From Hofstenia miamia (taxonomy: Eukaryota; Xenacoelomorpha; Acoela): 64,000 nucleotides of DNA. The stretch spans positions 1,415,241 to 1,479,240 of the forward strand of contig SCFE01000038.1 of NCBI GenBank assembly GCA_004352715.1, given 5' to 3'. Position 1 is the stretch's first letter; the number at the start of each line of letters is the position of its first letter. Below, piece by piece: positions 10,120 through 22,229 of the stretch. The translations under genes were made by a program, and so were the position numbers. A model generated the notes under the pieces. It had not been told where the DNA came from and did not search any database. It saw only the letters and a list, made by a program, of their open reading frames with translations.

Positions 10120-11810
10120 AATGCCTGAGCATAAAACTGAACAGCACAAGTGAATAGATGCCTACTTCAAGTACAATACTGGAAACAATTGTCATAACTA
10201 TACCATGTGCAAAAAAGTTATGAACAGTGTTAAGAAAAACAATTTTTTATACAATGCTGAGGATCAATTGACTAGAGTTCATACAAAATTAATCCCCAAC
10301 AGCTACTTGTTTCCTCCCAAATGACAATTGGCTCTTTTTTCCAGTCAGTATTGTCAGAAAAGTGAAAGCACTATGAGCTCATACATGCATTTTCAAAAAC
10401 AACATTACCAATGCATGTTTTCATATCTATGAGCAGCCATGCATTTTTTAATGTAGTGCAGAAAATTTACAAATTATCTGACTTCAAGACAATTGAGCAT
10501 GACATGGCAGACCTTGGCTAAAGAAACATTATCTTGTTTTAAGGATCTTCTTCATTATGGTGAGCAGTTAGATCATTGGACAAATCACCAAGGAGAGCAG
10601 ATTTTGGTAATCCTGGTCCTATGGTGTCATTGATTGACCCAATTTGGAATCATTTTATGAAATTAATTGACCTTAAAATTTTTGCTAACATTACAGGTAG
10701 CTTAACAGCTGCAGAATTGTATGAAGATCTCAAATCAGTTCACCTGGCCCCAATAAAGTACATGGCATTTCAATCTGACAATTGTCACACAATGAAAGGT
10801 GCTCACTGTGAATTTTAAAATGCTTTTGAGGAGTCAGAGGATGATAGTGATGAAGAGTCTGAGTTTGCCTTCATGATCAATGGTACAAATATGCCTGGGA
10901 GAGATCATTCTTATGGATAGTTTGCAGGATGTGGAGCTCACGGGCTAAGTAGAGCAATCTTGTGCACAGTCACCAAAATGTCGTCATTTTTTGGTCAAAT
11001 TAATGCATTTTGTGCTTATCTGACACACAGTGGTATGGGCACCACTAACAACTGATATTTGCTGCTAAAAATTTACACTTGCTGGTTCAGAAAGAATATC
11101 CAAGCCAAGAGCCTATAGTTTGCTTGAGTCCTTAGCTGTAAAACTAATTTCAGATGCTCATGAAAATCTTATGTAACTCAGTCAGATTTTGAGAGAGATC
11201 AACCAGTTGCTCAAGTTCAAAATACGCAATCCTGCATGGGAAAATTGATGGATAGCCCCAATATCCACGAGAGCATCTGACAATTCACAATTAAGTTAGT
11301 GGCAGAAATTGACAAACAATTTAAGATTTTTGCAGATCCTTTCCTCAAAGCAGCACTGTTAAATCTGTGTAAGTCTGAAAGGCAATTATTGAGTATGAAG
11401 AAGCAGGAAATAAGGCACAGTCATACATACTTTCAGTTTATTTACTCAAGATGGCCAAATCAATTCAGAGACAGCTTTGGAAAATTCTGGGTTCCCTGCT
11501 GAACCAACTCCTTTATTGTCTACCATCGACGAAATATTTTTGTCAATAGAATTTGGTGCATCCAAACCTGCATGAATTCGCAATAATGTGGAGACTTTAG
11601 AAGAGGAGCTAAATGATTTTCTGAGCAATATCGACTCTGACCTGTCTGCTTATTTGTTATTCAAGGAGAACAACAAAAACTGGGTGCATTTGCCTAGAAT
11701 AGCATGTGCAATACTTTCAGTGCTTTCCTCCCCAGCCAATGCAGCAAGTGTGGATTTTCCAAAAAAATCTGAAGAATTGTCTGAGAATGCAGAGCATTAA
11801 AACCCGTCTT
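10120..11810 (+). pseudogene. hAT transposase relic
   Basis: Fragments of a hAT transposase in several frames. The N-terminal part (about 10120-10260) has a spaced Cys/His region suggestive of a BED-type zinc finger. At 10576-10818 a frame reads NITGSLTAAELYEDLKSVHL and AFQSDNCHTMKGA, typical of the RNase H-fold catalytic core. At 11588-11800 it reads KENNKNWVHLPRIACAILSV then LSSPANAASVDF. This is clearly the C-terminal dimerisation region, where SSPANAAS stands for the usual SSAASER. Many stops and frame shifts show it is dead. It is bounded by the element ends described above. Confidence 0.85.
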
Positions 11811-11889
11811 ATTTTAAATTGATTTTGTGTTAACTTCTTGGATAAAACTTTTGGCAAAATACATTGCTCTTATTGATGCATTTTATTAA

Positions 11890-11975
11890 GCAATTTCTGT
11901 TAAACATCTGTTAAATGCTGCAAGTTCTGTTAAGCAGATCTGTTAAATAATTGAAATCTGCTTAACAGAAAAAAA
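11890..11975. repeat. hAT right subterminal TCTGTTAA motif cluster
   Basis: A dense series of TCTGTTAA, TGTTAAGCAGA and CTTAACAG motifs just inside the right inverted repeat, matching the left cluster in inverted arrangement. Confidence 0.65.
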
Positions 11976-12006
11976 ACGATTTTTTCAATTTAACTGGACA
12001 TCACTG

Positions 12007-12014
12007 ACAATATC
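12007..12014. repeat. hAT target-site duplication, right
   Basis: acaatatc, directly after the right inverted repeat. It pairs with acaatacc at 9634-9641. Confidence 0.85.
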
Positions 12015-13428
12015 AGCATGGGACATAGTTGTCAAAAGAGTATATTTTGTAATCAAATTATGTAGAATTATACCACTTTATATCAATAAAATTTTTTGTA
12101 TATTTACATTATATAACTGTACAATAATTTAGCAGGTATTTAAATATGTATATGTTCAAAATATTAAATAGTAAAAATGTCTACATATACACCAAAACAG
12201 CTACTGAAAATTTAATACATGAAATTGGGTGGGATGGAGGTGAGAATATTTATATCTCACACCAGGTCCGTAATGTGTAGTACGCAACTGAACACTTGCC
12301 CTGAAATTCTTACTTAATCCTCAACAGCAAATCCTATGAAATTTGCTTACAAATTATGGGTCCTACAGATTCTTAAATTTGCAAAACAAATTTTATTTAT
12401 GATGTAATGGATAATAGGGATATGAAATATAATTAAGGCGTTAAGGCCATATTTATTCATTTGTATTTTACTCTTCAGCTAAAACAGCTTCTTCTTTCAA
12501 CATGGAAATTTAATTCACCATTAAATGTCCATGTGCGTAGTGAGATTTAAATAATAATTTCACAAATGATTAATTGAAGCATTCATATATTGCTATCAAA
12601 TTATCACTATGTCATAGAACCAATAATGTTTGAAGGGAATACAAATTTGAATACTTTGAAGTGATTGAAATTAAATAATACAGTTAATATATAATGTTGC
12701 TTAATAACTACTATGACCGTCTCATAAGCACAACATCTATCTAGAAATGACGGAGCTAGCTAGATTTATTAATGCTGTCAAGATTTGCTACGCATTCGCT
12801 TAATAGCCAATCAACAAAGAGCAAGGGCCTGTCAATTCTGGGCCTGTTAATAAAATGAATGTTGTAAAGATTTCTTCGTACTAACGTGACGAGTGATGAA
12901 ATCAATCGCCATCCAAATAATTGCTTTTCGTGGGCCTTTATCCCTGGGCCCTTTGAGATAGTATCATTGGCTAACAAAGAATTCTATATTCAAAGCTCCG
13001 CATTTTGTTGGTAAAACCCATTGTGATTTAGCATTAATTGAACTGGTACCAATTTAATGTTGTATTTATATAATGTAGTCTTGGCTTAAGTTAAAGTGGG
13101 CCTCCATAACATGATATGAGTGAAAAAATGTAAAATATACTTATGATTTTCATCTAGAAAATCATTTTGTTTCTTCTCATAGCTTGCATGCAGTGATGTA
13201 TAATATTGTATTGCAATATTTTATCAAAAAATATACAGTACTGGAAATATTTATTCGACCAAATTGCTATTTTGAATAAATACGGAAGATTCATTGGATA
13301 GAGTGTGCGTAAGACTATAACTAAGTGTTACTTTGATTAAGAAGTGGAAATCTGTATGCTTAATACCATAAAATATGTAGAATAACAATTGGCTACTAAT
13401 TTTTAATCAAAATTAGAAAACTTATATT
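12015..13428. other. mostly featureless AT-rich DNA
   Basis: No recognisable gene. A minus-strand frame at 12756-12977 (73 residues, containing RNLYNIHFINRPRIDRPLLF) sits in a locally less AT-rich patch at about 12720-12970 but matches nothing I know. A sequence at 13234 (CAGTACTGGAAATATTTATT) resembles a transposon end and may be an outer relic of the neighbouring Tc1-like element. Confidence 0.4.
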
Positions 13429-14627
13429 GAAAAAATGTATTCAGCCACCTGAAAAAGATTTAACAAAGGAGCAAAACCAAAAAATAAATTAAAAATGGGA
13501 TACATAAATCAATAATTGACGCAATATAAACACTTAGCAACAAAATTCTCTCTTCCAATATTTTGTAAAAGTCTTTTAATAAAGCTGTTGGGTGCTGCAT
13601 ATAATTGTTCTTTATTGCGCTCCACAGCATGTCTTCTGTGTGAACGAAATGCTGTACAATCCAATTTTGACAGCTTTCTACATATTTTTGAAAATGTAAT
13701 AAGATGTGGAGAATGACCTGAAGAGTCAGCAAAGATAGTAATCCCATTATTGTGGATGAGATTTATCATTTCTTTTGCGGTAAGACATGGAGCACCATTC
13801 TGTTGATATATTGAATAACTTGTAAGGAGTGGCAAGAGTTCCTTCTTTAGAATCCGAGCATATTGAAAGCTTCGGAAAGTACCAGTGATGTGAAAAACCT
13901 TGCGAAGGCCAAACTTCCATATTGCACCCCATACCATAACAGACATCCCACCATACTTAGTGGTCCCCCGAGTAAATGGAGGCAAGAATCTGAACTTCTG
14001 CCCAGTTGGTCTCTATCAACATTCTCTTTAATGAGTATAGCTCAAATCTTGACTCATTTGAAAATATAACATTAGACCAATGTTTAGACGAATTATCTGT
14101 CATCATCTTGACCCACATCAGTCGGCGTAATATTTGCTTTGAGGTTGAGAATGGCTTTCTGGGTGCCAAAAAAGTCTCAATTGAGTACTTCTTCAGGATA
14201 TTTCGCACAGTTTTTGCGGTCACGGTGTGACCATTAACCCATTCCTTGTGAAATTCCCCTGAGGTCTTTCTGGAATTTCGCTTTAAAAGGCACACAGGAG
14301 TTGACTTGGAAGCTTTGGAGGTCTTCTTTGGGCTTGGGGACTTTGACTTGTGAGGAATAATGTTTTTAGAAGTGAAACGTCTGCTGATATCCCCGGCAGT
14401 TTTTTGAGGTGGCTCTACAAGTTGATCTATGTTACATTGACTAATCCCTTCCAATGTTTGGGGAAAATCAACTCGCGGATGGCAATAGGTACACACAAAG
14501 CATCTTATATAGCGGAAAAAGGCTGTTATTAAATATTGTCAAAATAAATAGACTGAAAAAAGCTGAACCAATTATTTCTTTTTACAGATTCTCTGATTTG
14601 GTCTAAAGTGGCCGAATACATTTTTTC
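13429..14627 (-). mobile_element. Tc1-like DNA transposon, inactive
   Basis: About 1.2 kb bounded by inverted repeats GAAAAAATGTATTCRGCCAC (13429-13448, and its complement at 14608-14627), enclosing a minus-strand transposase relic. The size and the QQNGAPC motif fit Tc1/mariner. The outermost bases are uncertain: further similarity beyond both repeats suggests the real ends may be slightly outside. No clear TA duplication was assigned. Confidence 0.8.
13509..14496 (-). pseudogene. Tc1-like transposase with lost catalytic residues
   Basis: The frame 14496-13957 carries the helix-turn-helix/linker part (WVNGHTVTAKTVRNILKKYS) and the first catalytic motif, read here as NVIFSNESRFEL instead of the usual SDES. 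The frame then shifts near 13985 to continue TKYGGMSVMVWGAIWKFGL and YQQNGAPCLTAKEMINLIHN, where QQDNAPCHTA is expected. The third motif, normally WPGNSPDLNPIE, is reduced to SSGHSPHLITF. The Asp of the first two catalytic motifs and the acidic residue of the third are therefore changed or missing, and the frame is broken. The enzyme cut and pasted its element at TA sites; this copy is dead. Confidence 0.88.
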
Positions 14628-17600
14628 CAAGAAAAAATAGGCTAACCCCAAGCATTGTGAGATTTTTCCTAGAGATTTAAAGTAAACAGTGATAACTATG
14701 TCTCAACATTGATTAATTCCTCTTTCTGCAACACCAAATCCATGATATTCTTGGCGTCAATTTTTTGGAAATATTTATGGCAAATCATGGGTGTCCCAAT
14801 TCTTTTTTCCAGTACTCTATTATCTAAAATTTTTCGGCTGCAAAATGAACTATTTAAATTTCTCTCTATACATATTGCTAATTTGATAGCAATTATTTCA
14901 GAATGAAATATTTTTCCCTAGTTATAGATAACATCTTCATTGGCAGCATTAATGGATCAGAATTCTTTGTTTAGAATATCTATCTACTCAGAGTGTTGAG
15001 AGTAAGTTCTTCTGTAAGCCGTGAAATGCTTATTGAATGTATTCTTGAATACATAGACATTTACTGTGCTCACCAAAGATTTTCCAAATTCCTCGCCACT
15101 ATAATTTTGCTTTTTATTTCTCCAGAATTATGCCTAAACTTTCACTTTGATTTACAAGAAGATATGATGAACTTGGTCAATCAAATTTTCAGATGTAATT
15201 TTGAAAAATTGCACGGCCGAGTTTCATCATGAAAAAAAGTTTGGAAATCAAGGCGCATAAACTATTGTTTGTAAAAACGAATAAAATCGAATTGTGGATG
15301 TTACTATTAATTGTTTTGGTAGCATATACATGTTCTAGACCAAAAACTCCACATATATTCTGGATATCAATGATATAAATGTAATAATGCCAACATTGCG
15401 TACTGAATTTGCCATTTAGAAAATGAATCATGTTGTATAGCCATAGATATCTTGATTTCACATTGCAAAATATACACAGGTGTACATAAAATGATGTTAA
15501 ATTAACATGAAATTTATGTTGCATTTAAAAATCTTTTATGAATTTTTTATATCAGGTAGACCCTGGTCCAAAATTTTCCACGCCACGCCACTGTATAGAA
15601 CCATAACCATGCCAACCATTATAGTACAGACAGGCTTTGCGAAGAATTTGCCAATCAATCTTTCCGAACACTAGAAATGAATTTCTGTTTAAAATGCAAA
15701 AACACAATCTTGTTTGTGATTTACGATATAGTAGCAAAGAGATGTGTCCACATACAAAATATCTGGGAATATTTCTTGATAAAGGTTCTCAGTTGGAAGA
15801 AGTAGTTATGTAGGAAGTCAATAATACTTCGGTTTTTTTGAAATACTTGAACAAGAAATCAAAATATTGTTCTTCTTTCACATGAATTACAAAAATTAAG
15901 GAACTGAATTGTTTTTAATATTTTTCATTGTTCAAACAATTTCTGAACATAGATTTTTTATTCATCAAATTAAATAATTAGCAATGAGTACAAGTATTTC
16001 TTGATGTATATAGTAAGTGATCTCTAAATAAACAACTCAGTAAACTGTAACTGATATCTTCAGGCTGAAAGAAATTACTAATCTATTAAGCAAAAAATTG
16101 TAAAATTATAGGGCAGTAAAAATAAACTTCAGAAGTATATCTAGCCTCAGGTTAAGAGGAAAAAATCCAATGCGCCTTCTTATGCACGGCAGCGCATAGA
16201 TATTTTTCGGATTGTGATAATCAGTCAAATTTTTTATATAAAATTTCAATGGTATTTTCTTTTCTAAAATTATGATGCTTTAAAAGTGTACATGTAGATT
16301 TTCAGAAAATAGTGAATTAATAAATAATGAATTCATTAATGTTTTAAGGGAATCGAACTTTAATATTTTCACTATGCATTTAAGAAAAAGATATTTTGAG
16401 TTAAGCAACCAATTTTTTAGGAAAATGTCCCATATCTGCGTTTTTAAATGCAACCATCATGCTCTAGAGGAGAAAATAGAAATCACATAAAAACACTTGA
16501 AAACAGATTCAGAGTGGTAATCAAAACGAGTTTCACCATTTTTGTATATTTCGAAATTTGTATTTTAAACTGCATAAATCAGAAATGCTTTGTTCTTGTT
16601 TGCAATTTATTATTACGAATAGAAAATAATTTCATCTTTAGTAATTGTTTAAAATGTACTAAAGCTGCATAGCTAAACCTTTGTTTCATCGTTAAAAGTT
16701 GTTAGCTTATCGAAATGATTTTGTTAAACAATTTGTAAAATAAATATTTACCCAATAAGTTATTATAAGTGTAAGATATGACACCAAGTTCAACAATATT
16801 CTGGAAATTAAAAATCAAAAATTCTTATGGAACAATACATTTATGCGTTTATATTATGACCATATTTTAAATTTGCCATTGATAATAGCCATAGATTGTG
16901 CATATCATTATATTATCATGTCCATAATATGGCACTATACCCTAATCGTCAACTCTGATCTAATACATGGTATAAAAAATATTCTTACCTAAATAGTTCT
17001 GCATTTTTCTGTCACTTCGAACTCTTTCTGTATATTGAAGCAATTCACATTGTAATGCTGCTTTTCTTAAACGGAAATATTTAATAAATTTTTGGGGCAA
17101 TTTGCGCCTAATTTTTGGAAATCAACGTAACTCCATATTTAAATATGACATTGCGAATTTTTAGGAAAATCATTAGAAAAATCACTTCTACAATTGATGC
17201 AATCGTTTTCACACTATCTACAGGAAACTTATTATCAGACTATTAACTTTTGTAACTAGAAATTTTGACTGTATTTAGTAATAATCTTCTCAGTCATATT
17301 TTAATATTTTTTATAATAATCAGTTGAATATGCTTTTTAGATACATTTTAATAAAGTAAATATTTTGTTCATTTGTAGGATTCACAAGGCATTGCATCTC
17401 ATATGGTATTATACATGAAGTAATTCATATTTCTGCTTAAACTTCTTCCTTTTGAACACAAACTTTCTCAACACTTAACTAACATCAAGTCATAGTATTC
17501 GTTAATAACTAGTCTTAAGAATATATTTGTTCTATTAGGAGTCGCATCGAGCAACAAAATACGTAAGTCAGCTAACTGCCCCCTTGTTTACACTTAGCAA

Positions 17601-18362
17601 AGAAAAGTAGAGACGTTGGCTACATACTTTTTAAAGAAAACGTTGGGTTTGTTCGTGCTCATGCTGTGATTAAGAAATGTGCTAAAAATTATACTTGTAC
17701 CTGAAGTACGTAAAAATTAATTTTATTTAAATTTGTAAAAATATTGCCATATCTATAATGTAAAGATATTTCGGCGGTCTAAATTTGATTATCAATAGTA
17801 AAAATAATACGATTATTAGCCGAATGACTATGTTCTCACACCCAAATGAATGCATGCAACAGAAGATCGCAGAAATATTTTATAAATTCGAAAATAAAAT
17901 CTCCTTAAAATACAATATTAGACGTGATACATATCAATGTAAAATATTTAGAAGTAAAATTATTCAAAACTCATTTTTTAATTATGAGTAAAATTATGGA
18001 ATAACTTGCATAAAGTACTAGATAAGAAAAAAATTTCTATTGTTTAAAATGAGTGATTACACCAATTCAAAACTGTTTCAACAAGAAATTATCTTACCAA
18101 AAAAAAATTGCAAATACCTGATTATATAATTTTTTTATCATTAAAAAATGAATGACAATGAATTTACCTAAAGAGCAAAAATATTGAAACTAACATGTCT
18201 TACTATATAGTAACCAAGAATTATCATCTTTACCTCTGCAACAAAGAAAAAATAATAAACAATTAGTACCTAAGTGATATTTTTTACACCTTTTCTATTT
18301 ATTGTAGAAAGCACTAACTTGAATAAGAAATAATATATTATAAATTAATAATTACATTTTAA
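14628..18362. other. 3.7 kb of AT-rich DNA with no recognised gene
   Basis: Translated frames in this stretch are short and low in protein-like character. A minus-strand frame at 15189-15524 (111 residues) has no motif and could be chance. No repeat ends, RNA genes or conserved elements were identified. Confidence 0.45.
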
Positions 18363-18408
18363 CTAGCATTGTTCCTTAAATTCTGAGAACTTCAAAAGTT
18401 CAAAAGGT

Positions 18409-18903
18409 TTACTCGCTAGTACTTGAACTCGAGCTGCTAGAAGTGCTAGAACTTGAACTTGAACTTGAACTGCTAGGACTGGACACTGAACTGCTGAAGG
18501 TCGTCGTGGGATAGGAAGAGGTAAAATAAAACGAAGTTGAAAAGTCGATTCCATGCCGTTTATGCAAAACTGACGCATTTCTTGGAGGGGAATCTGAACA
18601 CAGTGTTCGCAGAAGAGGAAACTTTTTATCGCATGAAACTTTTTTAGCCCTTATATTTTTCTCTCTAGGCTCCAAATATACACAACGTTTTTTATTTGAA
18701 CACGGGACTATTTCGGTAATGTTATTACTATTCATGAAATTCTTAATTCCACGCCCACATTGCGGTAGCCAATTCCCAGAGTCTTCACAGTATTCCTTCA
18801 CTTCTCCAATGGTCAGATTTGCAAATGTTTCATTTCCCATGAAGAACGCCTCACATAAAGAAATCGAGAAAAATATGAAAGGAACGGCTTTGACTGTAGT
18901 CAT
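18409..18903 (-). CDS. secreted six-cysteine protein, copy 1, with poly-Ser tail
   Basis: A 164-residue protein from the ATG at 18903. Residues 1 to about 19 (MTTVKAVPFIFFSISLCEA) form a signal peptide. The mature part has six cysteines in the pattern C39-x9-C49-x18-C68-x5-C74-x16-C91-x10-C102, probably three disulphides, and sequons at N24, N29, N61 and in PPRNAS. The last roughly 45 residues are Ser/Thr-rich, built on AGTTCA hexamers, ending STSE. Two paralogues, at 27188-27598 and 37131-37538, keep the cysteines exactly. A TATA box and a 9-codon upstream ORF precede it. An in-frame extension upstream to 18963 lacks an ATG and is not preferred. I do not recognise the family; function is unknown, presumably extracellular. 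Confidence 0.75.
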   Translation of the reverse strand: MTTVKAVPFIFFSISLCEAFFMGNETFANLTIGEVKEYCEDSGNWLPQCGRGIKNFMNSNNITEIVPCSNKKRCVYLEPREKNIRAKKVSCDKKFPLLRTLCSDSPPRNASVLHKRHGIDFSTSFYFTSSYPTTTFSSSVSSPSSSSSSSSSSTSSSSSSSTSE

Positions 18904-18952
18904 AATTTCAGTGCATATAACTAACACGAAATTCGAGCTATATATTCCAATA

Positions 18953-18982
18953 TCAAAAAACAACTAAAAACATACCAGGCAT
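18953..18982 (-). promoter_or_regulatory. upstream ORF MPGMFLVVF in copy 1 leader
   Basis: A short ORF (ATG to TGA, nine codons) ends 49 bases before the main start. The same ORF is at 27109-27138 (one residue changed) and 37588-37617 (identical). In copies this diverged its retention suggests, but does not prove, a translational control role. An alternative reading is that GTATG after ATGCCTG is a 5' splice site. Confidence 0.5.
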
Positions 18983-19132
18983 GTTGTGCATGTTCTTACA
19001 TCTAACATATGTAAATAATTCATCAAAAACAGCAGAGGTTGACCAGCAATGTGACGGGCTTTGGAAACAATAACTAACTTGTAATTTCATTATGAAATGC
19101 TGCTTTACAGAATGCTCATGAATACTAGCACG

Positions 19133-19140
19133 TATTTATA
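19133..19140 (-). promoter_or_regulatory. TATA box of secreted-protein copy 1
   Basis: TATAAATA on the minus strand, about 230 bases before the main ATG, in a region shared by all three copies. The equivalent positions in copies 2 and 3 read GATTGAAAT and GTCTGAATA, so only copy 1 keeps a good TATA box. Confidence 0.55.
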
Positions 19141-19590
19141 CTGAACGAAATATAAAGCTCAAACCCAGAATATTTATTAATTAGCATAAATGCGGATTTC
19201 TCATTCATTACAAAATTTTTGCGAGCAATTCTTCTACATTAGTTCCTGCAAGCGTGGCAGTGCCGAACCTTCATTCAGCAAAAATATGACAAGCAAATAC
19301 TAAGGGGGTGAACAAATTCGCTTTTTTTGGGAAATTTTAATCAGAGGTACTAAAATGATATTTACTCACCTAACTATGAAAAGCAGAAATAATGCATTTC
19401 AAAAAATGGGTTTGTTTGCAGCAAGCCAAATGGTGTTTTCAAGTAACTTTTATTAAGTCAAAAACAGAAGATTCCATCTTACAGTCGTGTTGATTTTCAA
19501 CCACAGAACAAGTTGCGGGCCTTAATGACATCATTGAAACATTTCCACTATTTTGTCAAATGATTTCATCCTAGACAATTTGTTAATAAT

Positions 19591-20983
19591 AATAATGAGA
19601 AAAATATTGGTAATTTTTGTTCTTCCCACAATATAATTTTTTAGTAAAAATGTACGAGATGTATTTTCCGTATTCTTGGCCAGTACAATGCTAACATAAA
19701 ATCTTTTAGTCATTTTATACAAAGTAATATACCTATGAGTGAATCAGGCGAAATGCAAAAGGTAATTTCAAACAATTTAAAAGTAGTTCGGAATCTACAA
19801 TTGTTGACTGAGAACTTTGGTGAACACTTTCAGTTATATGATATGAAATATCTATAACCAAATTGAGTAACATAGTTATCACAAGCAAGAAAATTCAAAC
19901 GGGTTGTTTGATTGAATTGAGGGCACTTAATCCTTCTTTGCAGCAGTAATGGAAGAATATCTTGTCGGTATATAGTTAGAAAGATGAGGAATTCACAAAG
20001 TTTCAGCTCAATCTCAAAAATAGCACATGCTCATTAAGTATTATAATCAATATTTTAATAAAATTATATTAATGAAACTAAAAACTTAAAAATAATTCTA
20101 TTGACATTTTGGAAATAAGTAGAAATCCGACACCTGTTTTGATGAGCAATATATCTTTACCCGTTTATTAGATATTGTGTGCCTACGAGTGTGAATTCGA
20201 ATTAATGCTAAGCACGCTTACTTTGTCTAAATTATACAAAAAACTTAAAATTAATCTATTTGAGATTTTAGAGTCGAGGAATTTGCAAAATCTTTGGTCA
20301 CCAATAGATATCTAAAATTGAAGAATATATTCATGCAGGGGTTTGCAATTAATTATTGTCCAAACAATGATTGCCGATATTACAAAAAATATTATTTTTG
20401 GGGGAAAATGTATAAATTATTTATTTGTAATAATTTTGTCATTTAAGAGAGATTTGCAAATGCAAATTTTAGGGCTACCAGAAAAACTTACTCCCAATGA
20501 ATTTGAATTGAAAGATATTCTTCCAAATAATTCTGATCTATTAAAACTGCCAATGAACATGTTATCCATGAATAAGGAAGGAATAAAATTTCTTTCAGAA
20601 ATAATTCTTTTTAAATTAGCAAAATGTAGAAACAAATTTAAATACCTTTATTTAACACCCAAAAATATAAATAAAATGTTTTTTAATAAAATATTGCAAT
20701 TGCAATAAAATATATCCACCTATGCATGCAAACTACGATAGATTTGTAAACAAGCCGCAATTTTTAAGCTCATTATAGTTTGATAAATTTTTTGGAAATC
20801 TTGCTTTTTTTTACATAGGCCTTCCTATAATTTAATAAACACTTTAAAATATGATTAGAAACAAGGTATATTGAATATAAAAATAAGAAAAATCTGCATA
20901 ATCAAATTTACTAGCAGAACTAGAAATTTACTTGGTTTAATAAAGACTCGTTTTGGCCTCATTGTCTATCCAATTCAGTCCTA
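19591..20983. other. AT-rich stretch with one unclassified ORF
   Basis: A plus-strand frame at 20343-20708 (121 residues) includes LQMQILGLPEKLTPNEFELK and ILPNNSDLLKLPMNML. It is somewhat protein-like but has no recognised domain. No other feature is seen. Confidence 0.3.
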
Positions 20984-20997
20984 AAGCTCGGCTCGTT
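20984..20997. repeat. left member of a 14-bp perfect inverted repeat
   Basis: AAGCTCGGCTCGTT, the exact complement of 23910-23923. Nearby CTCG/GAGC words make it stand out from the AT-rich surroundings. It may mark the ends of a 2.9-kb DNA element with decayed contents. Confidence 0.45.
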
Positions 20998-22220
20998 GAA
21001 AAGTCTGAGCTATGAGAAAAGACTTCACACAAAATGATTTATAGATGAAAATTCAAATACATATGTCCCTCAAATCAAGTTATGGAGGCCCAATTTAGTT
21101 CAAGGCGATACATATTAGACAGACCATGTCAGAAACGCTGAATTTAGAGGAGGCAATAAACAAATTTAGTTAAATTAATTATCCATAGTGCAGAAGTAAT
21201 AAAATTTATTTTGCAAGATGGTGTACTTCGAATAATTGTGCATGAGCCAATTAGATTTTATCAACACTTTTGTTCTAGAGTAATTAGAGATAAACTCAAT
21301 TTTTTTATATTTTGCCTGATTAAAGAATACATTGTTCTACATTTTTACAAGCGTCAATATAGATTTATAATTTCATATGGAGCCAATTACCAAATCTTTC
21401 CATTAATTATAGACTTGAAGTCGCAGTAGCACTGTATTTAGCTGGCTGAGCAACTGCAACACAAGATGCACAATAGAAAGCTTTTTGCAATCATACAAAA
21501 TTTTATATTTTCCCACGGAATTGTATGGTTGGCTGTTCCATTCTTAACAAGAAAATTCAAATACAGAAAATATTCTTTACATGTCGCTGCAATTAACCCA
21601 ATATAGAAACGTATCTAGCTGTTCAACATGAAAGAAAAACTTTAACAAAAAATGAAAGAAGATATGCATGCACATTTTGTAATGCTTCTTATCATTTAAA
21701 CTCTATTTGTTCTTATTTTGATGAAATTGGTATTATATTTCTTTCGAAGTACTGTGGAAATGTATTAACATTTTGTCATGGATGTTTTCATTGAGGAAAC
21801 AGAGATTCAATTCACGTCTGCTGAAATGTATGATATATCAGCTATAACTGCTCATATTGACTGAAAATTTGAACAAATCAACGAACAATTGCATAAATTT
21901 AGCTAAAATTTTGATCACAAACTAAGCCTTTGTGTACTTCTTCTGATTGTTCGAATTCAAGCTTTTCAGAATCTTATCAAATGTCAATAACTAATTAGAA
22001 GTATTCCTAAATGCCCCAAGAATTATTCTGCCAATCATCGGTTTCTATGTGATAACTCCTTTGTTAAATTTTTAGTCATGTTGGTAATTGAATTTATCTT
22101 TTCGAGATATATAGCGCTGTGGTAATTAGAATGAAAGTCAAAGTTGCACACTTATTGTTAAATTAAAATCAGAATGATACTGTATCAAACTGCTTAGCAT
22201 TGCCATAATCTCAAATTTTA
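20998..22220. other. AT-rich DNA without recognised genes
   Basis: A short plus-strand frame at 21211-21429 (72 residues) shows no motif. Nothing else is identifiable. Confidence 0.4.
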
Positions 22221-22229
22221 CGTGTTAGA

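Larger units (their letters stand above)
9642..12006 (+). mobile_element. hAT-family DNA transposon, complete ends, inactive
   Basis: A 2365-base element with terminal inverted repeats CAGTGATGTCCAGTT (9642-9656, and its complement at 11992-12006). It is flanked by 8-bp target duplications acaatacc (9634-9641) and acaatatc (12007-12014), seven of eight matching. An 8-bp duplication and CAGNGATG-type ends are hallmarks of hAT elements. Both subterminal regions are packed with TCTGTTAA-type motifs. The interior carries a decayed transposase on the plus strand. Because the ends and duplications are readable, this is one insertion event and not a chance collection. Confidence 0.9.
18904..19590 (-). 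repeat. conserved upstream flank shared with copy 2
   Basis: This stretch aligns in inverted orientation with 26490-27187 almost throughout, including CGAATTTG, TTTTTGCGAGCA and the CCGCAACTTGTTCT block. Copy 3 shares only the part up to about 37800. The duplicated unit thus includes 5' regulatory DNA and not just the coding region. Confidence 0.75.

Noticed and set aside
18904-18963. N-terminal extension of the secreted protein upstream of MTT
   Set aside because: It has no ATG; the extension would start at TTG, and the signal peptide begins properly at MTTVKAVPF.
18719-18967. Plus-strand frame opposite the secreted-protein gene (also opposite copies 2 and 3)
   Set aside because: It is open in all copies simply because the coding strand is conserved; it has no signal or motif of its own.
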